The position numbers were made by a program, and so were the translations under genes. Below the pieces are notes generated by a model. It was not told where the DNA came from. It saw only the letters and a program-made list of their open reading frames with translations, and ran no database searches. Positions 16,453 through 26,032 of a stretch of 32,709 nucleotides of DNA are shown here, in pieces. The number at the start of each line of letters is the position of its first letter. The stretch's first letter is position 1. Location: positions 1 through 32,709 of the forward strand of contig JAJNBB010000026.1 of the NCBI GenBank assembly GCA_021155885.1, given 5' to 3'. Source of the DNA: Fibrobacteria bacterium. GTDB lineage: Bacteria > Fibrobacterota > Fibrobacteria > UBA11236.

Positions 16453-17289
16453 ATGGAACTGCAAACCGAAAACCAGACCCTGCTCGCCCGCAACGAGTCG
16501 CGCTTCGTCCACATGGAGAACATCCACCAGATGTTCGGGTCGGGCGCGTCGCGCTACTACGCCCTTGAGAACGTGAACCTGCAGATCGCCAAGGGCGAGT
16601 TCGTCAGCTTGATCGGCCATTCCGGGTGCGGGAAGTCCACGCTGCTCAACATCGTCGCCGGGCTCACGGCCCCGTCGCACGGCAACGTCTTCGTGGGCGG
16701 CCGCGAGGTCACCAAGCCGGGCCTCGACCGCGCCGTGGTGTTCCAGTCCCATTCGCTGCTGCCCTGGCTAAGCGTGCTGGAAAACGTGCGCCTCGCCATC
16801 GACAGCAAGTATCCCGACAAAAGCCGCAAGGAGCGCAACGAAGAGGCGATGCGGCTCGTCGAGATGGTGCATCTCACCGCGCACGCGCACAAAAAACCCG
16901 GCGAAATCTCGGGCGGCATGAAGCAGCGGGTGGGCATCGCCCGCGCGTTCGCCGCCGATCCCGACGTTTTGCTCCTCGACGAACCCTTCGGGGCCCTGGA
17001 CGCGCTCACGCGCGGGAGCATGCAGGACGAGCTGACCCAAATCTGGGAGAGCTCCCGCAAGACCGTGATCATGATAACGCACGACGTCGACGAGGCCATC
17101 TTCCTCTCGGACCGCATCGTGCTGATGAGCAACGGCCCGCGGGCGACCATCTCCGAGGACGTGGCGGTCGACATTCCCCGCCCGCGCACCCGCGAGGGCA
17201 TGCTGGAAACGCCCGCCTACGCGGAACTCAGAAAAAAACTGGTGCACACCCTCATCTCAACCGGACACGGCCACAAGGTCGCGGCCTAG
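16453..17289 (+). CDS. Nitrate/cyanate ABC transporter ATPase (NrtD/CynD-like)
   Basis: Walker A GHSGCGKST, signature EISGGMKQRVGIARAFA, Walker B VLLLDEPFGALDALT. Confidence 0.93.
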   Translation: MELQTENQTLLARNESRFVHMENIHQMFGSGASRYYALENVNLQIAKGEFVSLIGHSGCGKSTLLNIVAGLTAPSHGNVFVGGREVTKPGLDRAVVFQSHSLLPWLSVLENVRLAIDSKYPDKSRKERNEEAMRLVEMVHLTAHAHKKPGEISGGMKQRVGIARAFAADPDVLLLDEPFGALDALTRGSMQDELTQIWESSRKTVIMITHDVDEAIFLSDRIVLMSNGPRATISEDVAVDIPRPRTREGMLETPAYAELRKKLVHTLISTGHGHKVAA

Positions 17290-17396
17290 GTCCAAGGCCT
17301 GCCGCGCCCGCCTTCGATTCCAGAACCTCTAAAAAGCGCGGGCTTCCCGGCCCGCACAGGGAAAGTATTGCCCTTTTTCGAACGCCGGAGACCCGC

Positions 17397-17840
17397 ATGA
17401 ACAAGTCCGCCATGACCGCCACCATTCTTGCCGCGAAAACCGCCAAGCGCCTTACGTGGGAGTCCATTGCCGCGGCCGCGGGCCTGTCCGAAGTCTACGC
17501 CACCTCCGCCTGCCTGGGAGAGAACGCCCTGAGCGCCGAGGAGGCGCGCCGCGTGGGCGAGCTCCTGGGGCTGCCGCTCGAGACCGTCTACGCCCTGACC
17601 ACTTTCGCCGACAAGGGCGAGGCGAGCCCGACGGTTCCCAAGGAGCCCCTGCAATACCGCTTCCAGGAAATCATTTACGTATACGGCCGCACGATCAAGG
17701 AACTCATCGAGGAAAAATTCGGCCCCGGCATCATGAGCGCCATCGACTTCTCGATGGACATCGAAAAAGTCGAGGATCCCAAAGGGGACCGCGTCAAGAT
17801 CACGATGAACGGAAAGTTCCTCGGTTACAAAAAATGGTGA
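17397..17840 (+). CDS. cynS: Cyanate hydratase (cyanase)
   Basis: 147 aa; LTWESIAAAAGLSEVYATSACLG, PLQYRFQEIIYVYGRTIKELIEEKFGPGIMSAIDF, GKFLGYKKW; catalytic R..E (YRFQE) and S (MSAID) positions retained. Confidence 0.95.
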   Translation: MNKSAMTATILAAKTAKRLTWESIAAAAGLSEVYATSACLGENALSAEEARRVGELLGLPLETVYALTTFADKGEASPTVPKEPLQYRFQEIIYVYGRTIKELIEEKFGPGIMSAIDFSMDIEKVEDPKGDRVKITMNGKFLGYKKW

Positions 17841-17908
17841 AGGCCCCGTCGGTCCGCCGCATCCTAACTGTTACCACCCCACCCCACTCACCCTCCCGGA
17901 GGTTCTCC

Positions 17909-19267
17909 ATGTCCACATTCACTTTTCGCCTCCCGCTACCGGTCGCGGCGATCGCCTTGCTGGCCTCGCTGGCGGCCGCCACGCCGCCCCCCGAGTCGCC
18001 TTACTCCGTCCCGCAGCCCGCGTTCTTCGGCCAGGTGCGGACGCGCACCGAATTCGACAACAAGGCGGTGCTAGATTCCAGCGTCAACAAGTCCATGGCC
18101 AGCACCCACCTGCGCGCTCGCCTCGGCTTCCTGGCCACGCCTTCCGAGAAGGTGGAGATCAAGGTCGAGTTCCAGGACGTGCGCTTCTTCGGCAGCGAAC
18201 CGTCCAGCGCCCCGACCGCCACGGGAGCCACGCCGGTGGGAACCGCCCCGCACACCGCCACCGTCGGCAATTCCAAGGGCGTCGACTTGCTCCAGGGTTA
18301 CGTCGCGATCCAGGAAGGCCCCGTGAAGCTCGCCATCGGCCGCCAGAAGATGAGCCTGGGCGCCGGCCGCTATCTCTCCACGCTGGAATGGAGCCCGACC
18401 TCGCGCGCCTTCGACGGCGGGTCGTTCAACTGGTCCCTGGCCGGCGGCGACCTCACGGGCTTCGGGTTCCTGGTGCGCGATACGCTCACCGCCACCGCGG
18501 CGACCTCGACCCTTGCGGTTACCGACGACCGGCTCACGCTCGCGGGCTTGTACTATAACCGCAAGTTCGGCGAGAACATCACGGTCGAGGGCGGCGTCTT
18601 CTACGACAAGAGCACCATCCCCAGCACGATGAGCGGAAACGCCTTCCGCCGCTACGACCTCGTCTATATCGACCAGCGCGTGAGCGGACAGATCGGCATC
18701 TTCGCCTTTGACGAGGAGTTCATCTACCAGGCCGGAAGCGCCGAGAATGCGGCCGCCACTTCGCTCACGAGCTCGGCCTACCAGGTCGCCCTGCGCGCGG
18801 GCGTCGTGCTGCCCAAGATCAAGGCCAACGTGGGCCTGGACCTCATGAGCGGCGACGACGACGCGACCGACGACAAGACCACGCACTACCGCGCCAATTA
18901 TTACTTCGCCCACGCCTACTACGGATGGATGGATTACTTCACCATCAACCCGGCCTTCGGCGTGATCGACTACCGCGCCGACGTCGACGCCCTGTTGTGG
19001 CAGGGGGAAGCGCGGTCGGCGTCCCTCAAGGCCCAGTATCATTACTTCACCCCGCACAGCGCGCCCTCGGGCCTGGATGATCCCTACGGCCAGGAAATCA
19101 ACGCCGAGATCCACCTCGGCCTGTATCCCCGGTCGAACATCGTGATCGGGGCGGGCGTCTTCATTCCCGGAGACATGGCGTTCGCGCTGACGCCGGCGCG
19201 CACCTTGGCAGGCGCGGACACCAAGGCCGGCTATTTCTTCTACTTCATGCCCGTGTTCAACTTCTGA
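17909..19267 (+). CDS. Outer-membrane alginate-export-family-like beta-barrel porin
   Basis: Signal peptide; GRQKMSLGAGRYLSTLEWSPTSRAFDG motif typical of alginate_exp barrels; alternating strands; terminal aromatic (...FMPVFNF). Confidence 0.8.
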   Translation: MSTFTFRLPLPVAAIALLASLAAATPPPESPYSVPQPAFFGQVRTRTEFDNKAVLDSSVNKSMASTHLRARLGFLATPSEKVEIKVEFQDVRFFGSEPSSAPTATGATPVGTAPHTATVGNSKGVDLLQGYVAIQEGPVKLAIGRQKMSLGAGRYLSTLEWSPTSRAFDGGSFNWSLAGGDLTGFGFLVRDTLTATAATSTLAVTDDRLTLAGLYYNRKFGENITVEGGVFYDKSTIPSTMSGNAFRRYDLVYIDQRVSGQIGIFAFDEEFIYQAGSAENAAATSLTSSAYQVALRAGVVLPKIKANVGLDLMSGDDDATDDKTTHYRANYYFAHAYYGWMDYFTINPAFGVIDYRADVDALLWQGEARSASLKAQYHYFTPHSAPSGLDDPYGQEINAEIHLGLYPRSNIVIGAGVFIPGDMAFALTPARTLAGADTKAGYFFYFMPVFNF

Positions 19268-19283
19268 TTCGATTTTTTCCGAA

Positions 19284-19320
19284 CACAAAAAAGACCCCGG
19301 ATCCCGGGGTCTTTTTTGTG
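19284..19320 (+). terminator. Intrinsic (bidirectional-capable) terminator of the nrt/cyn operon
   Basis: CACAAAAAAGACCCCGG-ATC-CCGGGGTCTTTTTTGTG: perfect 17-bp stem with A/T tracts on both sides. Confidence 0.92.
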
Positions 19321-19333
19321 GCTGGAGGTCCGG

Positions 19334-19570
19334 TTACTTGTCGCCGTCGAGGGCTTCGTCGACCTTTTCGCCGGCGTTCTCGGCGTTGCCGTCCTTGTCG
19401 AACAGGTCATCCGGGCCGTTCTTGGCTTCGTCCACCGCCTCGTCGACCTTCTCTCCCGCGCTTTCCCCGTTGCCTTTCTTGCCGCAACCATAGGCGGTCG
19501 CCAGGGCGATCACGACGCCCAGCAGCAGCATCAAACGGGAAACACCGGGGAGATTATTTGAGTTTTTCAT
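19334..19570 (-). CDS. Small lipoprotein-like/envelope-stress-like protein with internal repeat
   Basis: MKNSNNLPGVSRLMLLLGVVIALATAYGCGKKGNGESAGEKVDEAVDEAKNGPDDLFDKDGNAENAGEKVDEALDGDK; hydrophobic N-terminus followed by Cys. Confidence 0.65.
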   Translation of the reverse strand: MKNSNNLPGVSRLMLLLGVVIALATAYGCGKKGNGESAGEKVDEAVDEAKNGPDDLFDKDGNAENAGEKVDEALDGDK

Positions 19571-19581
19571 GGATGTTCCTT

Positions 19582-19740
19582 TCACCTGAAGAGATGGAGC
19601 AAGAGGGAAACGACGAAAAGCACCAGGAAGATGAAGAACAGGATTTTCGCGATTCCGGCGAACGCCGCCGCCATTCCCGTGAAGCCGAACAACGCCGCGA
19701 GCAGCGATACCACCAGAAAAATGATTGCCCAACCCAACAT
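19582..19740 (-). CDS. DUF1328/YtjA-like small membrane protein (52 aa)
   Basis: Minus-strand reading from ATG at 19740: [52 protein letters not shown]. Below the ORF-track size cut; matches DUF1328 family pattern. Confidence 0.88.
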   Translation of the reverse strand: MLGWAIIFLVVSLLAALFGFTGMAAAFAGIAKILFFIFLVLFVVSLLLHLFR

Positions 19741-19846
19741 GTGATCCTCCTTGCCTGGTTATGCTTTCCGTCAAACCAAATACAAAGAAGGGCGCGCCGG
19801 CGTACCGGAGTAACACTCTGTTTCGCGCGCGCGGGGAACCGTTAGC

Positions 19847-21841
19847 TTAAAACGCTTGCGCGAGATCGACGATCCACTGATCGGGAAGGTTTTCCCCGGA
19901 TTTGCCGAAAAAGCTCCCCGGGCCGGGACGGCCCCAGGCGAAGTCCAGGCGCAGGTTGAAGATGCCGAGAAAGGGATACCGGATGCCGCCGCCGTAGGCG
20001 ATTCCCTGCCCGTAACCCGAATTGGCGAAGGTTACCGAGAAAGACTCGTTTTCATCGCCCTGCAGGTTCCACACCTTTCCGAAATCCACGAAGGGAACGA
20101 ACTCCATCGGCTTGAAAAAGCCAATGAACCCGCGCGGGGGGATGACGGGGAAGTCGAAGGGCGTGAGGCGCAACTCTCCCGAGACCAGGAAGTAGGCGGG
20201 CTCCAGCGGGTTCTCGTCCAGCGGGCAGGATCCCCGCGCCGGGGCGTCCTGGTCGGGGCAAAGCTGTCGGAAACCGTAGCTGCGCACGCTGCGCGGCCCG
20301 CCCAGAAAGAAGCGATCGGCGTTCTGTCCGCCGGTGCCGAAGAAACGTCCCGCGTCGAAGCGCAACGCCGTCTTGAACTGCGGGAGAAACGGGGGATAGT
20401 AGTAGTAGGCCGACTGGAACTCCACCCAGTTGTGGCGTTCCTGGAAGATGTCGATTTGTCCCTGTTCATAAATCGAGCCGCCGTTTCCCAGAGTCAAGGC
20501 GTAGCGCGTTCCCTTGGCCGGATTCAGCGACTGGTCGAGGAAGGAGAAGAACGCGGTGGTGGTGAAGTTGAGAAGGCCCCCGCTTTCGCGGCTGAGCACG
20601 CCGTTGGAATCGGACACGATGGTGTTCTTGTACTCCACCTCCGCGCCACCGACGAGGCGAAGCCAGTAATACAGGTTGCGCGACAGGGTGGCCACGTTCG
20701 CGACGCGCAAGTCGCCGCCGAAGAAAGGTTCGTCGGGAAGATTGTCCTGGTACCACGCCACGCTCAAGTCGTCTTCGAAGCGCAGGAGCATGCCCAAAGT
20801 CAACGGGGAACCGTAGCCCAGCGAGGCGTTCTGCTTGTTTTGGGCGAACCCGGCGCCCGCGCGCACCTCGTTCAGGGTTCCCGCGATGTTGGAATGCTTG
20901 GCCGTGCCCGACACGCCGAAACCATACTGCGTCTCGTAGAACACCGAGGCCGTGGCGCGGCCGGGAACCTTTTCCTCTACGTCGAGGGTCAGCACGCTTC
21001 CCGGCCGCCCGTCCGCGTACAGGCTGTCGTCCAGCCGCACGGAGGTGTATTGCCCGGTGGATTGCAGCTTCTCGATCACGGCGTCGTTCTCGTCCGCGCG
21101 CACGGTGTCGCCGCGCTTGTAGGGCACCAGGGAACGCAAAAGCTTTCCGCGCGTGAGACCCTCGAGGGAGTCGTTGTTCGTCCGCCGGATGCTCAGCCGC
21201 AGCGCGTCGAAAACCACCGGCACGCCGCGCGTGACGAGGTAATCGACGTCGGCGACCGCGCCCGAGTCACGCAGCACCACGTTCTCCCGGACGTCCGCGC
21301 GCACGAAGCCCGCGTTGCCGTAGAAGCGCGTGAGGTCGCGCATGTCTCGGGTCAGGTGCTCCTCGCGGTATCCGCGGCCCTGGCGCGCGGAGAGGGTTCC
21401 GCCGTCGGGGCTCGTGAGGCGGGCGTTCGCGGAATCCCCGTCGAGGATCACGCGCACCCTTCCGTAGCGATAACGGCGCCCCTCCTGGATCGTCAAGGTG
21501 ACCACCCATTGCTTGTCGGACGGGTCAGGACGTTCGGTGCGGGCCTTGACCTCGACCTCGAAAAATCCATGCTCCAGATAATACTGTTCCAACTCGTAGC
21601 CCGCGTCCTCGGCCCAGAAGGAGACTTCGTCGTTGTTCAGTTTGCCGGGCTCCTCCGGCAGGATCTCGCGCAGCTCGTAGGGGCTGAAGGCCTTCTCGCC
21701 CTCCAGGTTCAGGTTGATTCCGTCGGCGGCGGCGAGGCCCGCGAGAATAAAAATATGAAACAGGAAATATGCGCCGAAGGCATGAGTCCGCGGAGCGGAC
21801 GAATCAATATGAGAGAAGCCCAAGCACGGTCCCTTTCTCAT
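19847..21841 (-). CDS. TamA-like Omp85-family outer-membrane protein
   Basis: POTRA-like N-terminus, then 16-strand barrel region with GGPRSVRSYGFRQL motif; ATG (21841) overlaps the TamB-like stop (ATGA). Confidence 0.85.
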   Translation of the reverse strand: MRKGPCLGFSHIDSSAPRTHAFGAYFLFHIFILAGLAAADGINLNLEGEKAFSPYELREILPEEPGKLNNDEVSFWAEDAGYELEQYYLEHGFFEVEVKARTERPDPSDKQWVVTLTIQEGRRYRYGRVRVILDGDSANARLTSPDGGTLSARQGRGYREEHLTRDMRDLTRFYGNAGFVRADVRENVVLRDSGAVADVDYLVTRGVPVVFDALRLSIRRTNNDSLEGLTRGKLLRSLVPYKRGDTVRADENDAVIEKLQSTGQYTSVRLDDSLYADGRPGSVLTLDVEEKVPGRATASVFYETQYGFGVSGTAKHSNIAGTLNEVRAGAGFAQNKQNASLGYGSPLTLGMLLRFEDDLSVAWYQDNLPDEPFFGGDLRVANVATLSRNLYYWLRLVGGAEVEYKNTIVSDSNGVLSRESGGLLNFTTTAFFSFLDQSLNPAKGTRYALTLGNGGSIYEQGQIDIFQERHNWVEFQSAYYYYPPFLPQFKTALRFDAGRFFGTGGQNADRFFLGGPRSVRSYGFRQLCPDQDAPARGSCPLDENPLEPAYFLVSGELRLTPFDFPVIPPRGFIGFFKPMEFVPFVDFGKVWNLQGDENESFSVTFANSGYGQGIAYGGGIRYPFLGIFNLRLDFAWGRPGPGSFFGKSGENLPDQWIVDLAQAF

Positions 21842-24800
21842 TTCGGCTCTCCCGTGGTTTGCGCGGGCTTCACCATCGGGGGCTGCGCGACATCTTCCCG
21901 CTTGCGCGGCTTGCTCCACCAGTTCCCCCAGAAGAAATAGGTGTAGTTCAGGCCGATCTTCTTTTCGATCTCGTCCTCCTCCTCCTGATCGATGCGGGAC
22001 GCGCGGGTTTGCAGCGAGGCGACGAGGCGCAGATTCTGGTCCAGCCGGCGCTTCCAGGCCGGACTGCGGACGTATTCCACGTAGGGCCGCCATTCCAGCG
22101 CCCCCATGTATTCCCACGGGTTGGAAAGATCCTCGGAGGCGGTGTGATAGCCGGCCTGAATCTTGAGGCGCGTGCGCAGGTATTCCTTGCTGGTCAGTCC
22201 CAGCGCGAGCGCCTCCCCCAGGGTGTCTCCCGCCGGGTCCTCCTCGCTTGAAAGCGACCCCAGTCCCGACACCTCCGCCGCCTCGATCCAGTTGCGCGAG
22301 TAGCGTCCGATAACGCCGGAAAGGCTCCTGTTGATGGTGGGCTCCAGCAGGGACAGCGCCTTGCCGCCGTAATTCCCCCCTTCCCCCGTCGTGAGCGAGG
22401 CGTCATAGCAGCCGCGCTGCACGGAATACAGGATCGCCGCCACGCTCGCGCCCGCCCCGAAGGATCCGCCGCAATCGCTGTCATAGGAGAACTGCATCTC
22501 GCTCAGTTCCCCTTCCAGCCGCGTGATCACGATACAGGAATCGACTTCGGGGTCGTTGCGCTGCCTGCAGTTGCCCGCCAGCACCTTGCGCGCCTCCATG
22601 TTGACGCGGCCCTCTTCCATCGGGTCGTTCAGCCATTTGACCTCGAAACGCTGGACGTCGTAGGCCTGCTTGTCGAGCCCCAGGCCCCCGTTCAGCGCGT
22701 TGATGCGCCCGTTGAAAAGCGTATAGGGGTGCACCCCGCGCACCGAGAGGTTTCCCACCCAGGTCAGGCGCAGGATGTCGGAGTCGATGTAGTTGTTGTT
22801 TCCCAGGGTCTGCACCTTCACGTTCAGACGCAGCGCGGGTCCGGAGCGGCGCTTTTTGCGTTCCTTGCGGAAGACCTTTTGCAGGTCGGCGAAGGTCTTC
22901 ATCCGATAGCGCAGCAGGGATTCGCTGAGGTTTCCCGAAAGGGTCAAAGTGGCGGAGGAGCGCTCGCGCCGCTGGCGCGCGGAGCCCCCCGCCGCCGGGC
23001 CCTTGGCTTCGTCGTACGCGAAGCGCACCGAGGTCAGCGTCCCGCGCGCATACACGGGCGCGTCGACGTACAGAAAGGAGGCGCTGGAGAAGCTCCCCTC
23101 GACGCGCATTCCCAGCGCGTCGCGCGAGAAGTCGAAGTTGAGGTCCCGCAAGTCCGCCTTGTAGTCGTCGGCCCATTGCGCGGCGAACCGTTCGCCCTCC
23201 ACGTGGGCCTTCACCGACCCCTTGGCCAGGTTATACTCCAGGCTTCCCGCGACCGATTGGCCCTGCTCGTTCTTGACGGCGAACCGCGGCACGCGGAACA
23301 CGCCGCCCCGCAGGACGGGATCCAGGGAGAAGGTCTGACGCGCCAGCCCGGGAAGCACGTAGACGCCCTCGAAGGCGCGCGTGGTCATCGTGGCGCGGTT
23401 GACCGGGTCCACGACGGGAACGTCGAAATCCATCCCGATCCGGAGCCTTTCCAGCGCCCCGGATTTCTCCGGCAGCGCGGCGCTGCCTTCGGCGTCGAGG
23501 GTTCCCTTCAGCGACTGGAACCGCCGCGTGGAGGCGTCCAGCCGGACGCGCAGCGAGTCGCCCGCCACGAGATCCGCGCGCAGGTGCTGTTCCTCGCGCA
23601 GCAGCGCGGAGAGGGCCAGGCGCAGGCGTGCGTTCAGGGGCTTCACCGACTCCGAGGTCGTGCGCGCCACCACGAACAAGGTGTCCCCGTTTCCCTGGAG
23701 TTCCAGTTCTTTCAGGACCACGTCGCCGATGGCGTCGCGCGGCGTGATGGAGGCGAACGTCAGTTTCCCCTCGAATCCCGACTTGTCCCCGTAGGACAGC
23801 TCGCCGTTGACGGAACCCTTGCTGAGAACGGGCTCCGGCTGGAACAGGGCCAGCACCGCCGCGATGTCGAATCCCGGGGTGCGCACGGACGCGTTCTCGT
23901 ACTGCGCGGGCTTCACCTCCCAAGCCTGCCAGAATTGCCGCCCGTTCAGGCGCAGGCGCGCGCCCACGTTCAGCTCCGACCCCTTCATCTTGACGCCGGC
24001 CTGCTCCAGGTCGAGCAGGCGCGCGTCCCACGAGCCGCGCACGCGCGCTTCGACGTCTTCCTTTTTCCCCGACAGGGCCTTGAAGCGCGCCTGGGCGACC
24101 AGATCGGCGCGGCCGGTCTTGCGCGCGGGATTCCAGATGAAGACGCCGTCCAGCACGGGGTTTTCGAGCGGCAGGCTGTCAAGATAGGCGTAGGGCAGCG
24201 CGCCTGCGTCGAACAAGGTCGCGCGCGCCTCCATCGTTCCGTCGGGGTCCAGCGCGTAGCGCAGGCTCCCGCGGTCCGGCGCCGAAAGCTCGAAGGCCAG
24301 CGCGACGCCCTCGCCGCGCGGCGAGGGCCGTACGGTTCCGGCCAGCGTCCACGCCGTCTTTTTGTCGTACAGGCGGGAAGGCTCGAGGACATACCCGTCG
24401 GGACCATAGCGGTGGGAGGAGCGTATCGAGTCGAGCTTGAACCCATAGGCCGTAAGCCGGCGCGCCGCCAGCGTCGCGCGCACTGTCGGCGCCTGCTTCG
24501 AGCGCGAGTCGCCGCGGGCCTCGCCCTCGGCGTCGAGGGCCGCGAAAGAAACGTCGTCCCCCGTGAAGATGCGCACCCAGCGTTCCTCGGGCTTTGCGTT
24601 CAGCACAAAGGAGGCGTTCCAGGGGCCCGCGGGGTTTTTTCGTCCGGACGCCTCGAGACGGGAGCCATCGCCGGTAAGCAGGTTCACGGCCAGGCGACTC
24701 CCGTTCCAATCGGCCTTCTCGATCACAAGGTCCGCCCGGCGCAGCGTGTCCTGCACCATCACCCGGAAGTTGCGCGCGTGCCCCCGCACCGAGAACGCGG

Positions 24801-25887
24801 TGTACTCCAGGCGGGTCCACAGGGAAAGGGAATCGGCTTCCCGTTCCCGCACGAGCTTGTGGAAGCCCGGCAGCACCCGGGCGTCGGCCTTCAGCGCGAC
24901 GTCTTCCCCCGCCCGCCCGCGGCTTTTCAAATCCAGGCGCCCGCGACCGTCCTTCCAGTCGGCGTTCAGGGAAAGGCTTTGCGGACTGAGCGTGAAGTCC
25001 TCGCTCAGCGCGTAGGCCGCGACCTCGCCGCGCAGAGACAGGTCCAATGCGGATTTTTTCGAAAGCCGCGACGCGACCTTGAGCCGCACGTTGCGCGCGT
25101 TCGGGAGGCTGTCCGCGGCGGCGCGGTTTTTAACAAGGGCCCGCGCGTAGGGCCGCGTCTCCGCGACGGCCGCCTCGAGCGCCTGGCGGCCGTGCCACAG
25201 GGGGCGCTTCGCCTGCCGCGCGCGCAGGGTCGCGCGATCGGGGCCGCGACGCGCCTCGGCGTTCACCGCCACCGAATCCCGCAGCGACCAATCGACGCCG
25301 GCCTTCGCCGCGAAGGCGAGCCCGCCCGTCCAGCGCGAACGCACCGCGCGCACTTGGGCCTCCGCCTCTTGCGCGCCGCGGTTGCGGACCGAGAGCGTGT
25401 CGGCCCGCACCAGGATGCCCGAGTCGTCCTCCACCACCAGGCTGCGGAGCTTCACCTTCAGGGCCACGGGAATTTTGAAGTCGGGGAACGCCAGCGAGTC
25501 CAGCGGTTTTTTTTCCTTCGGCGCCGTGTCGGGACGGACGCGCAAATACGCCGAGTCCGCGGAGACGGCCGCCGCCGGCATGAAGGTCATCAGCCCCGCG
25601 AGGAGGTCGGCGTCGGCGCTCAGTTTCCCGAGGCGCGCGTCCAGCACGGGCGAACGGTACCACACCGAATCGGCCCGCACGCGCAGCGTCCACCACGAGA
25701 TTTCGGCTCCGTGAACGCGGATGCTGTTTTCCCGGTTTTCGCCGAAGCGGATTTCCTGGCGCAGGGTGCGATGCTCCAGCCACCAGCCGCCCAGCGCCAG
25801 CGCGCAAACCAGGAGCGCCCCCAGCGCGGCGAGGATCGCCAGCGCCCAGAGCGCCGCTTTCGGTAGTTTTCGCGCGGGAGGGGCCAT
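21838..25887 (-). CDS. TamB-like (DUF490) large periplasmic translocation/assembly protein
   Basis: 1349 aa; N-terminal TM (ALWALAILAALGALLVCALAL), long beta-helical AsmA/DUF490-type body, C-terminal NGRINALNGGLGLDKQAYDVQRFEVKW; pairs with TamA. Confidence 0.85.
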   Translation of the reverse strand: MAPPARKLPKAALWALAILAALGALLVCALALGGWWLEHRTLRQEIRFGENRENSIRVHGAEISWWTLRVRADSVWYRSPVLDARLGKLSADADLLAGLMTFMPAAAVSADSAYLRVRPDTAPKEKKPLDSLAFPDFKIPVALKVKLRSLVVEDDSGILVRADTLSVRNRGAQEAEAQVRAVRSRWTGGLAFAAKAGVDWSLRDSVAVNAEARRGPDRATLRARQAKRPLWHGRQALEAAVAETRPYARALVKNRAAADSLPNARNVRLKVASRLSKKSALDLSLRGEVAAYALSEDFTLSPQSLSLNADWKDGRGRLDLKSRGRAGEDVALKADARVLPGFHKLVREREADSLSLWTRLEYTAFSVRGHARNFRVMVQDTLRRADLVIEKADWNGSRLAVNLLTGDGSRLEASGRKNPAGPWNASFVLNAKPEERWVRIFTGDDVSFAALDAEGEARGDSRSKQAPTVRATLAARRLTAYGFKLDSIRSSHRYGPDGYVLEPSRLYDKKTAWTLAGTVRPSPRGEGVALAFELSAPDRGSLRYALDPDGTMEARATLFDAGALPYAYLDSLPLENPVLDGVFIWNPARKTGRADLVAQARFKALSGKKEDVEARVRGSWDARLLDLEQAGVKMKGSELNVGARLRLNGRQFWQAWEVKPAQYENASVRTPGFDIAAVLALFQPEPVLSKGSVNGELSYGDKSGFEGKLTFASITPRDAIGDVVLKELELQGNGDTLFVVARTTSESVKPLNARLRLALSALLREEQHLRADLVAGDSLRVRLDASTRRFQSLKGTLDAEGSAALPEKSGALERLRIGMDFDVPVVDPVNRATMTTRAFEGVYVLPGLARQTFSLDPVLRGGVFRVPRFAVKNEQGQSVAGSLEYNLAKGSVKAHVEGERFAAQWADDYKADLRDLNFDFSRDALGMRVEGSFSSASFLYVDAPVYARGTLTSVRFAYDEAKGPAAGGSARQRRERSSATLTLSGNLSESLLRYRMKTFADLQKVFRKERKKRRSGPALRLNVKVQTLGNNNYIDSDILRLTWVGNLSVRGVHPYTLFNGRINALNGGLGLDKQAYDVQRFEVKWLNDPMEEGRVNMEARKVLAGNCRQRNDPEVDSCIVITRLEGELSEMQFSYDSDCGGSFGAGASVAAILYSVQRGCYDASLTTGEGGNYGGKALSLLEPTINRSLSGVIGRYSRNWIEAAEVSGLGSLSSEEDPAGDTLGEALALGLTSKEYLRTRLKIQAGYHTASEDLSNPWEYMGALEWRPYVEYVRSPAWKRRLDQNLRLVASLQTRASRIDQEEEDEIEKKIGLNYTYFFWGNWWSKPRKREDVAQPPMVKPAQTTGEPK

Positions 25888-26032
25888 GCTTGTTTCCGCT
25901 CAATAATGTCCATTAATTTCAGCGGAAACACGCAAAATCCGGTATTCGAAACGATTTGAAAGGTTTAAAAGAAGGAATCGGGGGGCGTCCCTTCCCCTCC
26001 TCCTCGAAAGGTTCCCGCGCGGGACGATCGCC

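Noticed and set aside
22729-25866. 1045-aa plus-strand ORF antisense to the TamB-like gene
   Set aside because: Shadow ORF from high-GC third positions; Arg/Gly/His-rich, no recognisable domain; the opposite strand encodes a coherent TamB protein.
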